64,000 nucleotides of DNA from Pedobacter rhodius (GTDB taxonomy: Bacteria > Bacteroidota > Bacteroidia > Sphingobacteriales > Sphingobacteriaceae), in NCBI RefSeq assembly GCF_027213645.1, contig NZ_JAPWGL010000002.1, positions 620,001 to 684,000 of the forward strand. The letters are read 5' to 3'. A program made the position numbers and the translations under genes. Below, one piece after another: positions 46,808 through 56,724 of the stretch. The notes beneath the pieces are model-generated. The model had not been told where the DNA came from. It made no database searches and was given only the letters and a program-made list of their open reading frames with translations. Numbering within the stretch: the first letter of the stretch is position 1; every line of letters begins with the position of its first letter.

Positions 46808-47647
46808 ATGAAACTTCACACCATAAATACAGGCTTATTTAAACTCGATGGTGGCGCTATGTTTGGCGTTGTACCAAAAGTAATCTGGCAAAAAACAAAT
46901 CCGGCCGATGCCAGCAACCTGTGTACCTGGGCAATGCGCTGTCTTTTAATTGAAGACGGAAATAAGCTCATGTTAATTGATACAGGAATCGGGAATAAGC
47001 AGGATGAGAAATTTTTCAGCCATTATAATCTGCATGGCGATGACAGTCTGAAAAAATCTTTGGCTGCACTTGGTTTTTCTATGGCCGACATTACGGACGT
47101 ATTCCTGACGCATCTGCATTTTGATCATGTTGGCGGTGCAGTGGTAAGAGATAATGAAAAATTGGTGCCGGCTTTTCAAAATGCAACTTATTGGAGCAAT
47201 GAAAAACACTGGCAATGGGCTGTAGAACCTAATGCAAGAGAAAAAGCATCTTTCTTAAAAGAAAATATATTGCCAATTCAGGAAAGCGGGCAGCTAAAAT
47301 TTGTAGAAGAAAAAGAAAATATAGCCTGGCAACAGGATATAAACATCAGTTTCGCCTATGGACACACGGATGCCATGATGCTGCCCAAAATAAGCTATAA
47401 AGGCAAAATCATTGTTTACATGGCCGATTTGCTACCTTCTGTCGGGCATTTACCCCTTCCCTATGTTATGGCCTATGATATGTTCCCTTTAAAAACATTG
47501 ACAGAAAAACAGGCCTTTTTGGAAGAAGCTGTCGATAAGGAATATATTCTGTATTTAGAACACGATCCGGTTAACGAATGCTGCACCGTACAAAGAACCG
47601 AAAAAGGCATCCGGGTTAAAGAAACTTTTAACCTCAGTGATATTTAA
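46808..47647 (+). CDS. Metallo-beta-lactamase-fold hydrolase
   Basis: A 279-residue protein of the MBL fold. Metal motif LTHLHFDHVGGA (H-x-H-x-D-H), earlier MLIDTGIG, later AYGHTDAMMLP and a final EHDP give a full two-metal site. No signal peptide, so cytoplasmic. The group resembles lactonase-type hydrolases (AHL lactonase/AttM-like), but substrates vary widely and none can be assigned. It is unrelated to the island's MBL protein and follows lpdA after a terminator, so is separately transcribed. Confidence 0.88.
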   Translation: MKLHTINTGLFKLDGGAMFGVVPKVIWQKTNPADASNLCTWAMRCLLIEDGNKLMLIDTGIGNKQDEKFFSHYNLHGDDSLKKSLAALGFSMADITDVFLTHLHFDHVGGAVVRDNEKLVPAFQNATYWSNEKHWQWAVEPNAREKASFLKENILPIQESGQLKFVEEKENIAWQQDINISFAYGHTDAMMLPKISYKGKIIVYMADLLPSVGHLPLPYVMAYDMFPLKTLTEKQAFLEEAVDKEYILYLEHDPVNECCTVQRTEKGIRVKETFNLSDI

Positions 47648-47706
47648 TACTTCCTGTAATAAGCGATTGGTGAACGATCTCCATAATACCTAGTCATCTT
47701 ATCTAA

Positions 47707-49080
47707 ATGAGAAAAATATTTTTATTGGTCATCGCATTATTCATTTCGGTAAACCTGATGGCACAAACGCCACCGGCAATAAAATCAATAGTATCAAAAC
47801 CAGATTATATCATAACTTATGTTGATGGTGTTGTCATAAAATTAAAAGGCGTCAATACGGCGGCCGCAAGAAAGGCAGCTTACGAAAAGGCATATGCTTT
47901 GGTGCATAAGGAAACAAAGCCGGTCTTCTCACCCCCGGCAGGGATTTACGAGAATATTTCCTTAAAAAATGATGGCGAATTTAAATTAGCAAACATAAGT
48001 AAATCAACCCTGATAAAAATTAATCCCTCCAATTATAGCAATGTTACTTTTTACAGTTTTGAACCATTAGAGAATGTAGTACTGGATTTAACCGGGTCTA
48101 CATTTGATAATTGTAACTTCATTTTTGGCGCTGGTACGGGTCTGAAAATTTATGGTGGTGAAATTAAGAACACCAAAAACAGGGCATTAAAGTTTTCTTT
48201 TGAATTAAATAACTTTCAAATTTTCAATACTAAATTTATAAACTGCGGCGACTACGCAATTTTCTCGGAACATATCGGGGGTTATGATGGAAAAGAATCC
48301 TCATTAAATAATGGCTTCAAACTCATGAACTGTACATTCGAAAATAGCGGCCCGATATTCCTGGGCGGAAATCTGAATGCAACGGAAGATAGCGGCGTAT
48401 TTAAAAATATTGAAATCGCATACAATACATTCAGGAATTCACCAGCTACGGGTAAAGTTTTCGAAGCGCATAATGCCTGGGATTATGACATTCACCATAA
48501 TCTGGCAGACAGTTTAAATGCAAATCAAAATAACCATAATGGCATTTTCGAAATGCAGGGGAACGGGAAGTTCCATGATAATAAATTTACGAACTACCAG
48601 GGGAATAGTATTCGGGCATGGGCTTTTTCGAGGGGAAATACACCGGCAACTATAGAAATATATAACAACATTTGTTTTAACACCCGCAAATATTCCGGAT
48701 TCGAAATTCAGGAAATGCGCTGGTTGTATCAGCCAGGTAAAACAACCTTTGCCAATGCAAAAGTTTATAATAATACCGTCGGCACAATGAATACCGCAAA
48801 AGACTGGGAAGGCCAGATTCTGGATATTTACCATCCCGGCGGTGAAGTGTGGTTTTATAATAACCTGGGTTTCGATTTAACCACAACTTCAAAAGATGGC
48901 ATAACAACGATGATTAATTATGCCAGTGGCGATGCTAAACCACCAATCCTGCCAAACTTCCCAAAAGAAAAGGAAAGTAAATATTATTACAATAACAAAT
49001 ATTTTACCCGATGGGAGGATGCAGTTACCGACTTGAAAACATTTAAATCAAAAGTTGCGGGCATAGGTGCCGACAACTAA
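47707..49080 (+). CDS. Secreted right-handed beta-helix protein
   Basis: A 457-residue exported protein. The signal peptide is MRKIFLLVIALFISVNLMAQ. After a ~70-residue head, the chain shows recurring strand-turn units with stacked asparagines, such as LTGSTFDNCNFIFGAGTGLK, KIYGGEIKNTKNRALKF, FKLMNCTFENSG and IEIAYNTFRNSP, the pattern of parallel beta-helices in polysaccharide lyases and pectinase-like enzymes. No catalytic residues can be assigned, so it could be a lyase, an epimerase or a binding protein. Separate from any polysaccharide locus here. Confidence 0.7.
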   Translation: MRKIFLLVIALFISVNLMAQTPPAIKSIVSKPDYIITYVDGVVIKLKGVNTAAARKAAYEKAYALVHKETKPVFSPPAGIYENISLKNDGEFKLANISKSTLIKINPSNYSNVTFYSFEPLENVVLDLTGSTFDNCNFIFGAGTGLKIYGGEIKNTKNRALKFSFELNNFQIFNTKFINCGDYAIFSEHIGGYDGKESSLNNGFKLMNCTFENSGPIFLGGNLNATEDSGVFKNIEIAYNTFRNSPATGKVFEAHNAWDYDIHHNLADSLNANQNNHNGIFEMQGNGKFHDNKFTNYQGNSIRAWAFSRGNTPATIEIYNNICFNTRKYSGFEIQEMRWLYQPGKTTFANAKVYNNTVGTMNTAKDWEGQILDIYHPGGEVWFYNNLGFDLTTTSKDGITTMINYASGDAKPPILPNFPKEKESKYYYNNKYFTRWEDAVTDLKTFKSKVAGIGADN

Positions 49081-49171
49081 ATTTTTATACCGGCTATAAG
49101 TAAGTATTGTTGATTAAATTTATTTCACTTTTTATTTGTATTTAATCTAAATAATACCAATTTTTGTACCG

Positions 49172-49531
49172 ATGGAAAAAGCATGTATAAATATTAACGA
49201 ACTGATTAACGTATACTCAAATGCTCAGGGTTCTATTTATCAGTCAGATAAACTGAATTGCTTTTACATTGATTTCGGTGGAAAATTTGCCAGGTATAAT
49301 TGCATTTCCCTTCAGAAATTAAAAAAGGTTATCGAAGACATTGATATTGAAGCCTTATTATTGAATACACACCGGGCTGATTTTGAATTGGTAACCTTTA
49401 ACGGATGTGAGCATATTTATCTTTTGAGCGCTTTAGAAATTGTAGCATTAAAAGATTTATTGCAAGGTACTTTCACCATGTTTAAGCTGAACCATATGGT
49501 TAATGATTGCTTGAACAGGCTTGTTGTTTAG
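49172..49531 (+). CDS. Hypothetical protein
   Basis: A 119-residue protein with no signal peptide, starting MEKACININELINVYSNAQG. The centre, FYIDFGGKFARYNCISLQKLKKVIED, and the end, ALKDLLQGTFTMFKLNHMVND, suggest a small alpha/beta protein. The codon use and length look genuine, and it is followed by a gap and ferritin. I do not recognise a family. Confidence 0.55.
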   Translation: MEKACININELINVYSNAQGSIYQSDKLNCFYIDFGGKFARYNCISLQKLKKVIEDIDIEALLLNTHRADFELVTFNGCEHIYLLSALEIVALKDLLQGTFTMFKLNHMVNDCLNRLVV

Positions 49532-49617
49532 GGGAAAGGTATAATGTATAATGGAAAATGTAAAATGGATAATGGAATACCAGCGATTGCATTAACCTCA
49601 TCTACACCCCACACTAT

Positions 49618-49752
49618 CTTTCATCTCACCTGATCCATCTTCCATCTTACCTAATCCATCTTCCATCCCACCTAACACATCTTCCATCTTACCTAACCCA
49701 TCTTCCATCTTACCTAATCCATCTTCCGTTTCCCATCATCCATTTCCCATCA
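49618..49752. repeat. 21-bp tandem repeats upstream of ferritin
   Basis: About four to five copies of a 21-base unit beginning CCATCTTCCATCTTACC and ending TAAT, then CATCC-rich sequence. It resembles the low-complexity run at about 35965-36050 but with better periodicity. Confidence 0.85.
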
Positions 49753-49851
49753 ATCCCCGTTCTTATTTAAACTGATTATAAATACTTACTTATCAGCAAT
49801 TTAGACTAATTTCATATTGCAAATAAATTGTTCTGCTGAACAAATTCGCTT

Positions 49852-49859
49852 TACATTTG
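49852..49859 (+). promoter_or_regulatory. Probable promoter of ferritin
   Basis: TACATTTG at the -7 position with TTG at 49828-49830, 21 bases upstream: the best two-part match to the phylum promoter in this window. It falls inside a 5'-extended reading frame, supporting the later ATG at 49883. Confidence 0.6.
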
Positions 49860-49882
49860 TATTGTTATTAAAGCACAGCAAC

Positions 49883-50410
49883 ATGAAAGATCTAATGCGT
49901 ATCAAATGTTTAATATCGCAGGATATTGAAACACTCTTAAATCAGCAAATTAAAAAAGAAGCTCATTCTTCATCTCTATATTTATCAATGGCATCATGGT
50001 GTAACCAGAATGGTTACGATTTTTCTGCAGATTACTTTACAAAACAATCTGAAGAAGAAAGAATGCACCAGTTAAAATTGTTTAAATACGTTTTAGATAT
50101 GGGTGGAAACGCAGTATCTCCGGAAGTTACCGGAATTAAAACCGACTTCGCAGGCTTCAGGGAAGTTTTTGAAGATGCTCTGGAAGCAGAAATTGCCATT
50201 ACACAGAGTTTCAAAAACATCTATTCTAAATGTCAGAAAGAACAGGATTTTGTTACAATGGAATTTCTAAACTGGTTCTTAAAAGAACAACGTGAAGAAG
50301 AATATAAAGCGCGTCGTGCTTTAGAGTTATTTGAAGTCATTGGCGAAGAAGGAACAGGAAGATGGGAAATTGACAAACACGTTAACAAAATCTCTTATTC
50401 AGAACAATAA
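49883..50410 (+). CDS. ftnA: Ferritin
   Basis: A 175-residue non-haem ferritin, normal length. It forms a 24-subunit iron-storage shell. Ferroxidase-site residues are visible: KKEAHSSSLYLSMASW (Glu), EEERMHQLKLF (E-x-x-H) and, later, EDALEAEI and WFLKEQREEE. An open extension to 49817 is rejected because a good promoter lies inside it and the family starts near MKDLMRIKCLISQDIETLLN. Terminator follows. Confidence 0.93.
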   Translation: MKDLMRIKCLISQDIETLLNQQIKKEAHSSSLYLSMASWCNQNGYDFSADYFTKQSEEERMHQLKLFKYVLDMGGNAVSPEVTGIKTDFAGFREVFEDALEAEIAITQSFKNIYSKCQKEQDFVTMEFLNWFLKEQREEEYKARRALELFEVIGEEGTGRWEIDKHVNKISYSEQ

Positions 50411-51290
50411 CAAACAAAACAAATATTTAAAAAGCTATCTTGATGTAAATTAAGGTAGCTTTTTTGCTTTTAAATCAATTAGCCCATTTTACACTAGCAT
50501 TGACAAATTTAAATGGCAAGGAATTTGTCAACGCCGGGATTCTCCCTAAATGTCGTCATTTGCGATAGCTATCGGATGCAATTAGGTGTAACGACGCTGC
50601 CTTCCGCAGGCAAGCAATCTATTTGACAGAAAAAAACGCAGTATGAAAGATTGCTTCCCCGGCTGAAGAAGCCTCTTCACAATAACGATCTCAAAAAGTC
50701 GTCATTGCGAGGAGGAACGACAAAGCAATCTTTCATGCTATTGGTTAATGCGCTCTATTACCAAAAAGATTGCTTCACACGCCCAAATAGCCCAAAACCT
50801 TCCGTTCTCAATAACGTTCTCTGGAAGTTGTTATTGGCACTCTACAACATGTTATTAAAGAAGCATGACAAAGCAACCTTTCATTCCCGCAAAATAAGAT
50901 ATGCAATAAGCAGTATAATAAACCTGTCGAAACCATTAACGAAAAAAGGCTTCCTTAAAAAGGAAGCCTTTGGTTAGTTTAGGTTGTTTGGTTTATGTTG
51001 ATTATGAATATTCTTTTAAAGCTTTATAAAAAAAGCGCCGTTACCAGCGCTTTTTTTAAACCAAATATATAATAATAATTAACGAGCATTACAAATGTAC
51101 GAACATTATTCATTTTAGCAAGAAAAAAATGCAAAAAAGTAAAATATTTTTTAACAAAAACTATAATTACTTATAAATCAGCTAAAAAATTTAATATCAT
51201 TCTTTAAAAAAAGGTGTAAAATTATATTTTTATTCAAAAAAATGTATTTTTTGATTTCAAAATCATACTTTAATCAAATATTTAAGTCAA
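50411..51290. other. Repeat-rich gap with two hairpins before the ATP-grasp operon
   Basis: About 880 bases. It holds the ferritin terminator, a hairpin repeat containing GTCATTGCGAGGAGGAACGA (50699-50731) and two hairpins: AAGGCTTCC/GGAAGCCTT at 50946-50970 and AAAAAAAGCGC/GCGCTTTTTTT at 51028-51057. A 108-codon open frame at 50651-50977 runs through the repeat and is not called. The last 230 bases are very AT-rich with no feature. Confidence 0.7.
50429..50465 (+). terminator. Terminator of ferritin
   Basis: AAAAAGCTA-CTT pairs with AAG-TAGCTTTTT (one mismatch each side) and ends in six Ts, 18 bases past the ferritin stop. Confidence 0.8.
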
Positions 51291-52739
51291 ATGATAGAAA
51301 ATTTTATAAAAAATTACTTAAATCACCCCAATACATATGATGAAATGTTCTTTTCCGGCGATCATTTCAGAGATCACTATTCAAATTTCATCAATAATTT
51401 TTCCAGGGAGTCTTTAGAAAATTTAAATAAGAAGGAAGAACTGGCAAAAAAACTCTTCATGAGTCAGGGCATTACCTTTACAGTTTATGATAGTGGCGAA
51501 GGAATCGAAAAAATCTTTCCCTTTGATATTATCCCCCGTATCATCACCTCAAGCGAATGGTCGTTCATTGAAAAAGGAATTAAACAACGATTAAAAGCAC
51601 TGAACCTTTTTCTTAAAGATGTTTACAGCAATCAATTCATTTTAAAGGATAAAATCGTTCCGATTAATGTAATCTATTCCTGCCCCCATTTTCTGCGGGA
51701 AATGCACAATGTAAATGTATTGCACGACATTTATATCCATATCGCAGGCATCGATTTAATTCGTGACCACGACGGAACATTCTACGTGCTGGAAGATAAT
51801 TTACGTACGCCTTCCGGTGTAAGCTACATGCTGGAAAACCGCGAAATTACCAAAAGGCTTTTTCCTGATCTTATTCCGCAATGTGGTGTAAGAAGTGTAA
51901 CAGAATATCCTGCAATTCTATATAGAAACTTATTGGCGCTTTCGCCTAGAGCCGTATCCAATCCCACCATTGTAATGTTGAGTCCGGGTATGTACAATTC
52001 TGCTTACTATGAACACACCACGTTAGCCAGGTTAATGGGCGTAGAATTGGTTGAAGGACGTGATTTAGTTGTAAAAAACCAAAAGGTTTTTATGAAAACA
52101 ACTACTGGTTTGCAACAAATTGATGTGATTTATCGCCGGGTAGATGATGATTATTTAGATCCGCTGGCATTTAACCCGAATAGTGTTTTGGGCGTGGCCG
52201 GCTTAATGGGTGCCTACCGGAAAGGAAATGTAGCCATTGTAAATGCGGTTGGCAATGGTGTTGCCGATGATAAAGCGGTTTACACCTATGTGCCCGAAAT
52301 GATTAGATATTACCTGAATGAAGAACCCCTACTGAAAAATGTACCAACTTACCAGTTAAGCAATCGCGATGAACTCGACTATGTTTTTCAAAACATTAAT
52401 AAAATGGTAATAAAAAAAACCAATGGCAGTGGTGGTTATGGTATGTTGATGGGGCACGCTGCAGACGAAAAAGAAACAGAAGCATATAAACTCGAAATTT
52501 TAAAAGACCCGAGAAATTTTATTGCCCAGCCAACCATCAGCCTTTCTTCTGCTCCATGTTTTATTAACGGGAATCTTTCACCGCGACGGATAGACTTAAG
52601 GCCTTTCGCATTAAACGGACCGGATGGCATTTCAATTGTTCCGGGCGGACTAACCCGTGTTGCTTTAAAAGAAGGCTCACTGGTGGTAAACAGTTCGCAG
52701 GGTGGCGGCAGTAAAGATACATGGGTTTTAACTTCTTAG
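51291..52739 (+). CDS. Circularly permuted ATP-grasp protein
   Basis: A 482-residue circularly permuted ATP-grasp enzyme (DUF404/DUF407 group). Key sequence includes DHDGTFYVLEDNLRTPSGVS and NKMVIKKTNGSGGYGMLMG, the ATP-grasp loop of the permuted class, and PGGLTRVA near the end. Members of the group join amino acids or peptides; homologous operons in other genera carry the same three genes. The next gene begins 9 bases later, so it is the first gene of the operon. Product unknown. Confidence 0.88.
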   Translation: MIENFIKNYLNHPNTYDEMFFSGDHFRDHYSNFINNFSRESLENLNKKEELAKKLFMSQGITFTVYDSGEGIEKIFPFDIIPRIITSSEWSFIEKGIKQRLKALNLFLKDVYSNQFILKDKIVPINVIYSCPHFLREMHNVNVLHDIYIHIAGIDLIRDHDGTFYVLEDNLRTPSGVSYMLENREITKRLFPDLIPQCGVRSVTEYPAILYRNLLALSPRAVSNPTIVMLSPGMYNSAYYEHTTLARLMGVELVEGRDLVVKNQKVFMKTTTGLQQIDVIYRRVDDDYLDPLAFNPNSVLGVAGLMGAYRKGNVAIVNAVGNGVADDKAVYTYVPEMIRYYLNEEPLLKNVPTYQLSNRDELDYVFQNINKMVIKKTNGSGGYGMLMGHAADEKETEAYKLEILKDPRNFIAQPTISLSSAPCFINGNLSPRRIDLRPFALNGPDGISIVPGGLTRVALKEGSLVVNSSQGGGSKDTWVLTS

Positions 52740-52748
52740 TAGACGAAT

Positions 52749-53684
52749 ATGTTAAGTAGAGTAGCTTCAAGTTTATATTGGTTAAGCAGGTATGTAGAGC
52801 GCAGCGATGGTATGCTGCGCATGTTAAAAATAAATTATGCCTCATCTCAGGATACCATTCAAGAATTTACCTGGAAACCGGTTATCAGGATTTTTTCTTC
52901 TGATGATGAAAATGAACTGTTAAATATTCAGCACGATAGCCGTGCCGTAATTGAATACCTTTTGCTGAACCGGGAAAACCCCAACTCAATTTTAAATATT
53001 ATTACGCTGGCGCGTGAAAATGCGAGAAGCGTTCAGGAACATATTCCGAAAGATTTATGGCAATGTTTAAACGAGTATTACCACACCGTTAAAGATGAAA
53101 AACTATTATGGTATGTTCAAAAAGATGACCCGATAACGGCGCTGGATAGCCTGATTAAACAGGTGATGCTCTACCACGGAACAGCCGACAGCACGATGGA
53201 ACGTGGTGAAAGCAGGAGCTTTATGAAAATTGGAAAACACCTGGAAAGAAGTATCCAATCCATAGATATTCTGGACATCAAATTCAGTTCTATCAGTACT
53301 AATCCTGATTTATTAACAGATATTGCCTACTGGAAACACTTGCTTTTATCGCTGGGCGGATACGAGTTATACCTGAAAACTTATCGCCAGGGCTTTGACG
53401 CCAAAAATATTATTGAACTGGTAATGCTGAATAATGATTTCCCCCGTTCGGCACTTTATTCCATGCATAACATTGAGCGGTATTTCGGACGCTTAAAAAG
53501 TGAAAACAACATTGAACATTACAACAACCTGTCTTTTAAAATAGGACGTTTACGAAGTATGATTACCTATAGTTCTGTAAATACAATGGGCGAAGAACAA
53601 TTACACGACTATTTAACGCAAATCAGGGCCGAACTTTTCGGCATCGGAAATGCTTTAAATGAATATTATTTTGCAAATTCATAA
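52749..53684 (+). CDS. Alpha-E domain protein
   Basis: A 311-residue helical protein of the alpha-E (DUF403) family. It starts MLSRVASSLYWLSRYVERSD, the conserved opening of the family, and contains repeated Arg/Glu-rich helices (ENARSVQEHIPKDLWQCLNE; LERSIQSIDILDIKF). It always pairs with circularly permuted ATP-grasp and transglutaminase genes. Role unproven. Confidence 0.9.
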   Translation: MLSRVASSLYWLSRYVERSDGMLRMLKINYASSQDTIQEFTWKPVIRIFSSDDENELLNIQHDSRAVIEYLLLNRENPNSILNIITLARENARSVQEHIPKDLWQCLNEYYHTVKDEKLLWYVQKDDPITALDSLIKQVMLYHGTADSTMERGESRSFMKIGKHLERSIQSIDILDIKFSSISTNPDLLTDIAYWKHLLLSLGGYELYLKTYRQGFDAKNIIELVMLNNDFPRSALYSMHNIERYFGRLKSENNIEHYNNLSFKIGRLRSMITYSSVNTMGEEQLHDYLTQIRAELFGIGNALNEYYFANS

Positions 53685-53735
53685 TTATCATCATCCCGGT
53701 TAGTCCGGATACAAACCGAATAAATAAAAGTATTT

Positions 53736-54719
53736 ATGCCTATTTTCAAAATCAAACACATTACCAATTACAAATACGAATTGCCTGTTCGGGATAGCGC
53801 AAATCAAATTATCCTTTTCCCGATAAAAGATGATTTTCAAAAAGTAATTCAACATGATTTAAACATATCAGGAAGTCCTGAAATAGAAATATTTTTAGAT
53901 TATTACGGCAATGAGGTTGGCACTTTCACACAGAATGAACCGCATAATCAATTAAAAATCTTTTCGAAGGTAAGTGTAGAAACTTTTGCCAAACCTTTGC
54001 CTCAGGATGATATGTTTAGCAGCGAGCAATGGAATAGTCTGGAAGCCATCAAATATGAAGTGCCCTACATTGATTATTTACGCCAGGAAGTTTTTGAAGG
54101 CATTAACCAGTTAAAGGAAACCGCTTTATCTATTAAACAAGATGACGACACGCCATACCAAACTTCAATAAAATATTGCGCTCATGTATTTCATAATTTC
54201 GAATACATAAAAGGCATTACAGCGGTGGATACGACCATTGAAGAAATCATGAATTTGAAGGCAGGCGTTTGTCAGGATTTTGCACATGTACTAACCGCGA
54301 TGTTGCGTTTAACCGGCATTCCTGCCCGTTATGTTAGCGGGTATATTTGCCCAAATAGAGATGGCATGCGTGGCGAAGGTGCAACACACGCCTGGGCAGA
54401 AGCTTATCTGCCCGAATATGGATGGCTTGGTTTAGATCCGACAAACAACTGCATCGCAAATGAAAACCATGTACGTTTGGCGGTTGGAAGAAATTTTACC
54501 GACTGTTCACCGGTTAAAGGAGTGTACAAAGGTGGTTTCGAACATATTATGGAGGTTAACGTCTCTGTTGGTTATAATGACGAGGATTTCATTGAAAATG
54601 AAAATTACTTCCAGCCTAAAGAAGTGAACTATTCAAAACCTTCGGCAACCGTTACAACAGCAAGAAAGCAAAATAGCTACCAGCAGTATATGGAAGCGAT
54701 GCAACAACAGCAACAATAA
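53736..54719 (+). CDS. Transglutaminase-like cysteine protease family protein
   Basis: A 327-residue protein with an N-terminal beta-rich domain (MPIFKIKHITNYKYELPVRD) and a C-terminal transglutaminase-like core. Catalytic triad: Cys in GVCQDFAH, His in THAWAEAYL, Asp in LGLDPTN. The C-terminal tail is Gln-rich (MQQQQQ). No signal peptide. In this arrangement it may process the peptide made by the ATP-grasp partner, an inference from the shared operon of three genes. Confidence 0.9.
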   Translation: MPIFKIKHITNYKYELPVRDSANQIILFPIKDDFQKVIQHDLNISGSPEIEIFLDYYGNEVGTFTQNEPHNQLKIFSKVSVETFAKPLPQDDMFSSEQWNSLEAIKYEVPYIDYLRQEVFEGINQLKETALSIKQDDDTPYQTSIKYCAHVFHNFEYIKGITAVDTTIEEIMNLKAGVCQDFAHVLTAMLRLTGIPARYVSGYICPNRDGMRGEGATHAWAEAYLPEYGWLGLDPTNNCIANENHVRLAVGRNFTDCSPVKGVYKGGFEHIMEVNVSVGYNDEDFIENENYFQPKEVNYSKPSATVTTARKQNSYQQYMEAMQQQQQ

Positions 54720-54918
54720 CCAGGATTTTAGGATTAATAGGATTCTAAAACAATAATAACCAGATAAAGGATACGTAAGCGTTGACAAATTTCTTTCCAC
54801 CTTGCTATTTAGGTTGTTAATGCTTTCGTAAAGACAAAAGTTCAACCAATGAACAATGAACCAATGAACTATTAAAAAACTGTATACCCAAAACTGCCAA
54901 CTGCTAAAGTTTTTTTTC

Positions 54919-54926
54919 TAAATTTG
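54919..54926 (+). promoter_or_regulatory. Probable -7 box of asnS
   Basis: TAAATTTG matches TAnnTTTG, about 20 bases before the asnS start. Confidence 0.5.
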
Positions 54927-54946
54927 CGCTTTTTACAAATAACAAT

Positions 54947-56395
54947 ATGATTAAGAGACAGCAAATTAAAGATTTATTAAAATCGACTGCATTTGACACA
55001 GAAGTAACGGTTATGGGATGGGTAAGAACTTTCCGTAATAATCAGTTTATCGCTTTAAATGACGGAAGTTGCATGGGCAATATCCAGGTGGTTATCGATT
55101 TTAATAATTTACCCGATGAGCTGTTAAAAAGAATTACCACAGGTGCCTCAATTGCTGCTACCGGTAAATTAATCGAATCTTTGGGCAAAGGGCAGTCGGT
55201 TGAAATAAAAGCGACATCGGTTGAAATCTTAGGCGATAGCGACCCGGAGAAATTTCCTTTACAACCCAAAAAACACAGTTTAGAATTCTTACGTGAAATT
55301 GCACATTTGCGTTTCCGTACCAATACGTTTAATGCGGTTTTCAAAGTTCGTCATGCCTTAGCTTTTGCCATTCACCAGTTTTATAACGAGCGTGGTTTCG
55401 TTTACATGCACACCCCTGTAATTACAGCAAGTGATGCAGAAGGCGCCGGCGAGATGTTTAAAGTAACAACTTTAGATTTCGACAATACGCCCCGTACAGA
55501 AGATGGTAAAGTAGATTTCTCTCAGGATTTCTTTGCCCGTGCCACCAACTTAACGGTTTCCGGTCAGCTGGAAGGCGAGCTAGCCGCAATGGCTTTCGGA
55601 CAGATTTATACTTTCGGTCCGACTTTCCGTGCTGAAAACTCAAATACAACCCGTCACCTCGCCGAATTCTGGATGATTGAGCCAGAAGTTGCCTTTGCAG
55701 ATTTAGAAGACAACATGCAGCTTGCGGAAGATATGATGAAGTATGTAATTAAATATGCTTTGGATAACTGCAAAGATGAACTGGAGTTTTTAAATACCCG
55801 TTTAGCGGAAGAAGATAAACAAAAACCTCAGAACGAGCGCAGCGAGTTTAGTTTGTTAGAAAAACTGGATTTCTGTTTAGCTAACGAATTTGAACGTTTA
55901 ACATATACGGAAGCCATTAGGATTTTAAAATCTTCGAAACCAAACCAGAAGAAGCAGTTTAAATACCTGATTGATGAATGGGGCGCGGATTTGCAAAGTG
56001 AGCATGAACGTTATCTGGTAGAAAAACACTTTAAAAAACCGGTAATTCTAACAGATTACCCTGCTGATATTAAATCATTTTATATGCGCCAGAACGAACC
56101 GGATGCCGAAGGCCGGCAAACGGTCGCCGCGATGGATATTCTGTTCCCGGGTATCGGCGAAATGATTGGTGGTTCACAGCGTGAAGAACGTTTAGACCGC
56201 TTAACAAAACGTATGGAAGACATGAATATTCCTCAGGATGAACTTTGGTGGTATTTAGATACCCGTCGTTTTGGTTCGGCACCGCACGCCGGTTTCGGTT
56301 TAGGGTTTGAACGCCTGGTATTGTTCGTTACCGGTATGACGAACATTCGTGATGTAATTGCATTTCCTCGTTTTCCTAAAAATGCGGAGTTTTAG
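54947..56395 (+). CDS. asnS: Asparaginyl-tRNA synthetase
   Basis: A 482-residue class II synthetase, usual length. It charges tRNA-Asn with asparagine. The N-terminal OB-fold anticodon-binding domain runs to about residue 110 ([20 protein letters not shown]). The catalytic core shows motif 2 [19 protein letters not shown], with motif 3 near the C-terminus ([16 protein letters not shown]). Asn-specific residues are in the [13 protein letters not shown] loop. Terminator follows. Confidence 0.96.
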   Translation: MIKRQQIKDLLKSTAFDTEVTVMGWVRTFRNNQFIALNDGSCMGNIQVVIDFNNLPDELLKRITTGASIAATGKLIESLGKGQSVEIKATSVEILGDSDPEKFPLQPKKHSLEFLREIAHLRFRTNTFNAVFKVRHALAFAIHQFYNERGFVYMHTPVITASDAEGAGEMFKVTTLDFDNTPRTEDGKVDFSQDFFARATNLTVSGQLEGELAAMAFGQIYTFGPTFRAENSNTTRHLAEFWMIEPEVAFADLEDNMQLAEDMMKYVIKYALDNCKDELEFLNTRLAEEDKQKPQNERSEFSLLEKLDFCLANEFERLTYTEAIRILKSSKPNQKKQFKYLIDEWGADLQSEHERYLVEKHFKKPVILTDYPADIKSFYMRQNEPDAEGRQTVAAMDILFPGIGEMIGGSQREERLDRLTKRMEDMNIPQDELWWYLDTRRFGSAPHAGFGLGFERLVLFVTGMTNIRDVIAFPRFPKNAEF

Positions 56396-56451
56396 TTTAA
56401 GCTGAAAGGTTAAAATAAGCTGAAAGACCAAAGCGATAAGCCAATCGCATA

Positions 56452-56485
56452 AAAAATCCGGTTGACTGTGTCAACCGGATTTTTT
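56452..56485 (+). terminator. Terminator of asnS
   Basis: AAAAATCCGGTTGAC pairs perfectly with GTCAACCGGATTTTT around TGT, followed by T-rich sequence. Confidence 0.9.
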
Positions 56486-56724
56486 GTTTCTATCCCTTCA
56501 TTTTCATTTTCATCGTTTCGATTCGTGAGACACGAACCGAGGCGTTAGAATGGAGAGGTCTTTTAATCATGACTCTACAACCTCTCGCCATGGTTCGTGC
56601 CCTCACGAAGCATTCCATATGTTTCGATTCGTAAAGATACGAACGGAGGGATTAGCCTAATTCCACAACAAGCCATATAAAGTTTCCTGACACCTCGCTT
56701 ATTCAAACTTCGCATGCTGCTTAA
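56486..56724. repeat. Three related short hairpins (TTCGTG...CACGAA)
   Basis: Hairpins at 56522-56536, 56594-56609 and 56628-56643 share arms TTCGTG/CACGAA (the last shortened to TTCGT/ACGAA) with different loops. The rest of the gap has nothing I recognise. Confidence 0.6.

Noticed and set aside
46808..47647. Second MBL protein as part of a defence system
   Set aside because: It lies alone between core genes after a terminator, with lactonase-type motifs and no NTPase or protease partner.
50651..50977. 108-residue plus-strand open frame
   Set aside because: It runs through a hairpin repeat and hairpin arms, with no recognisable protein features.
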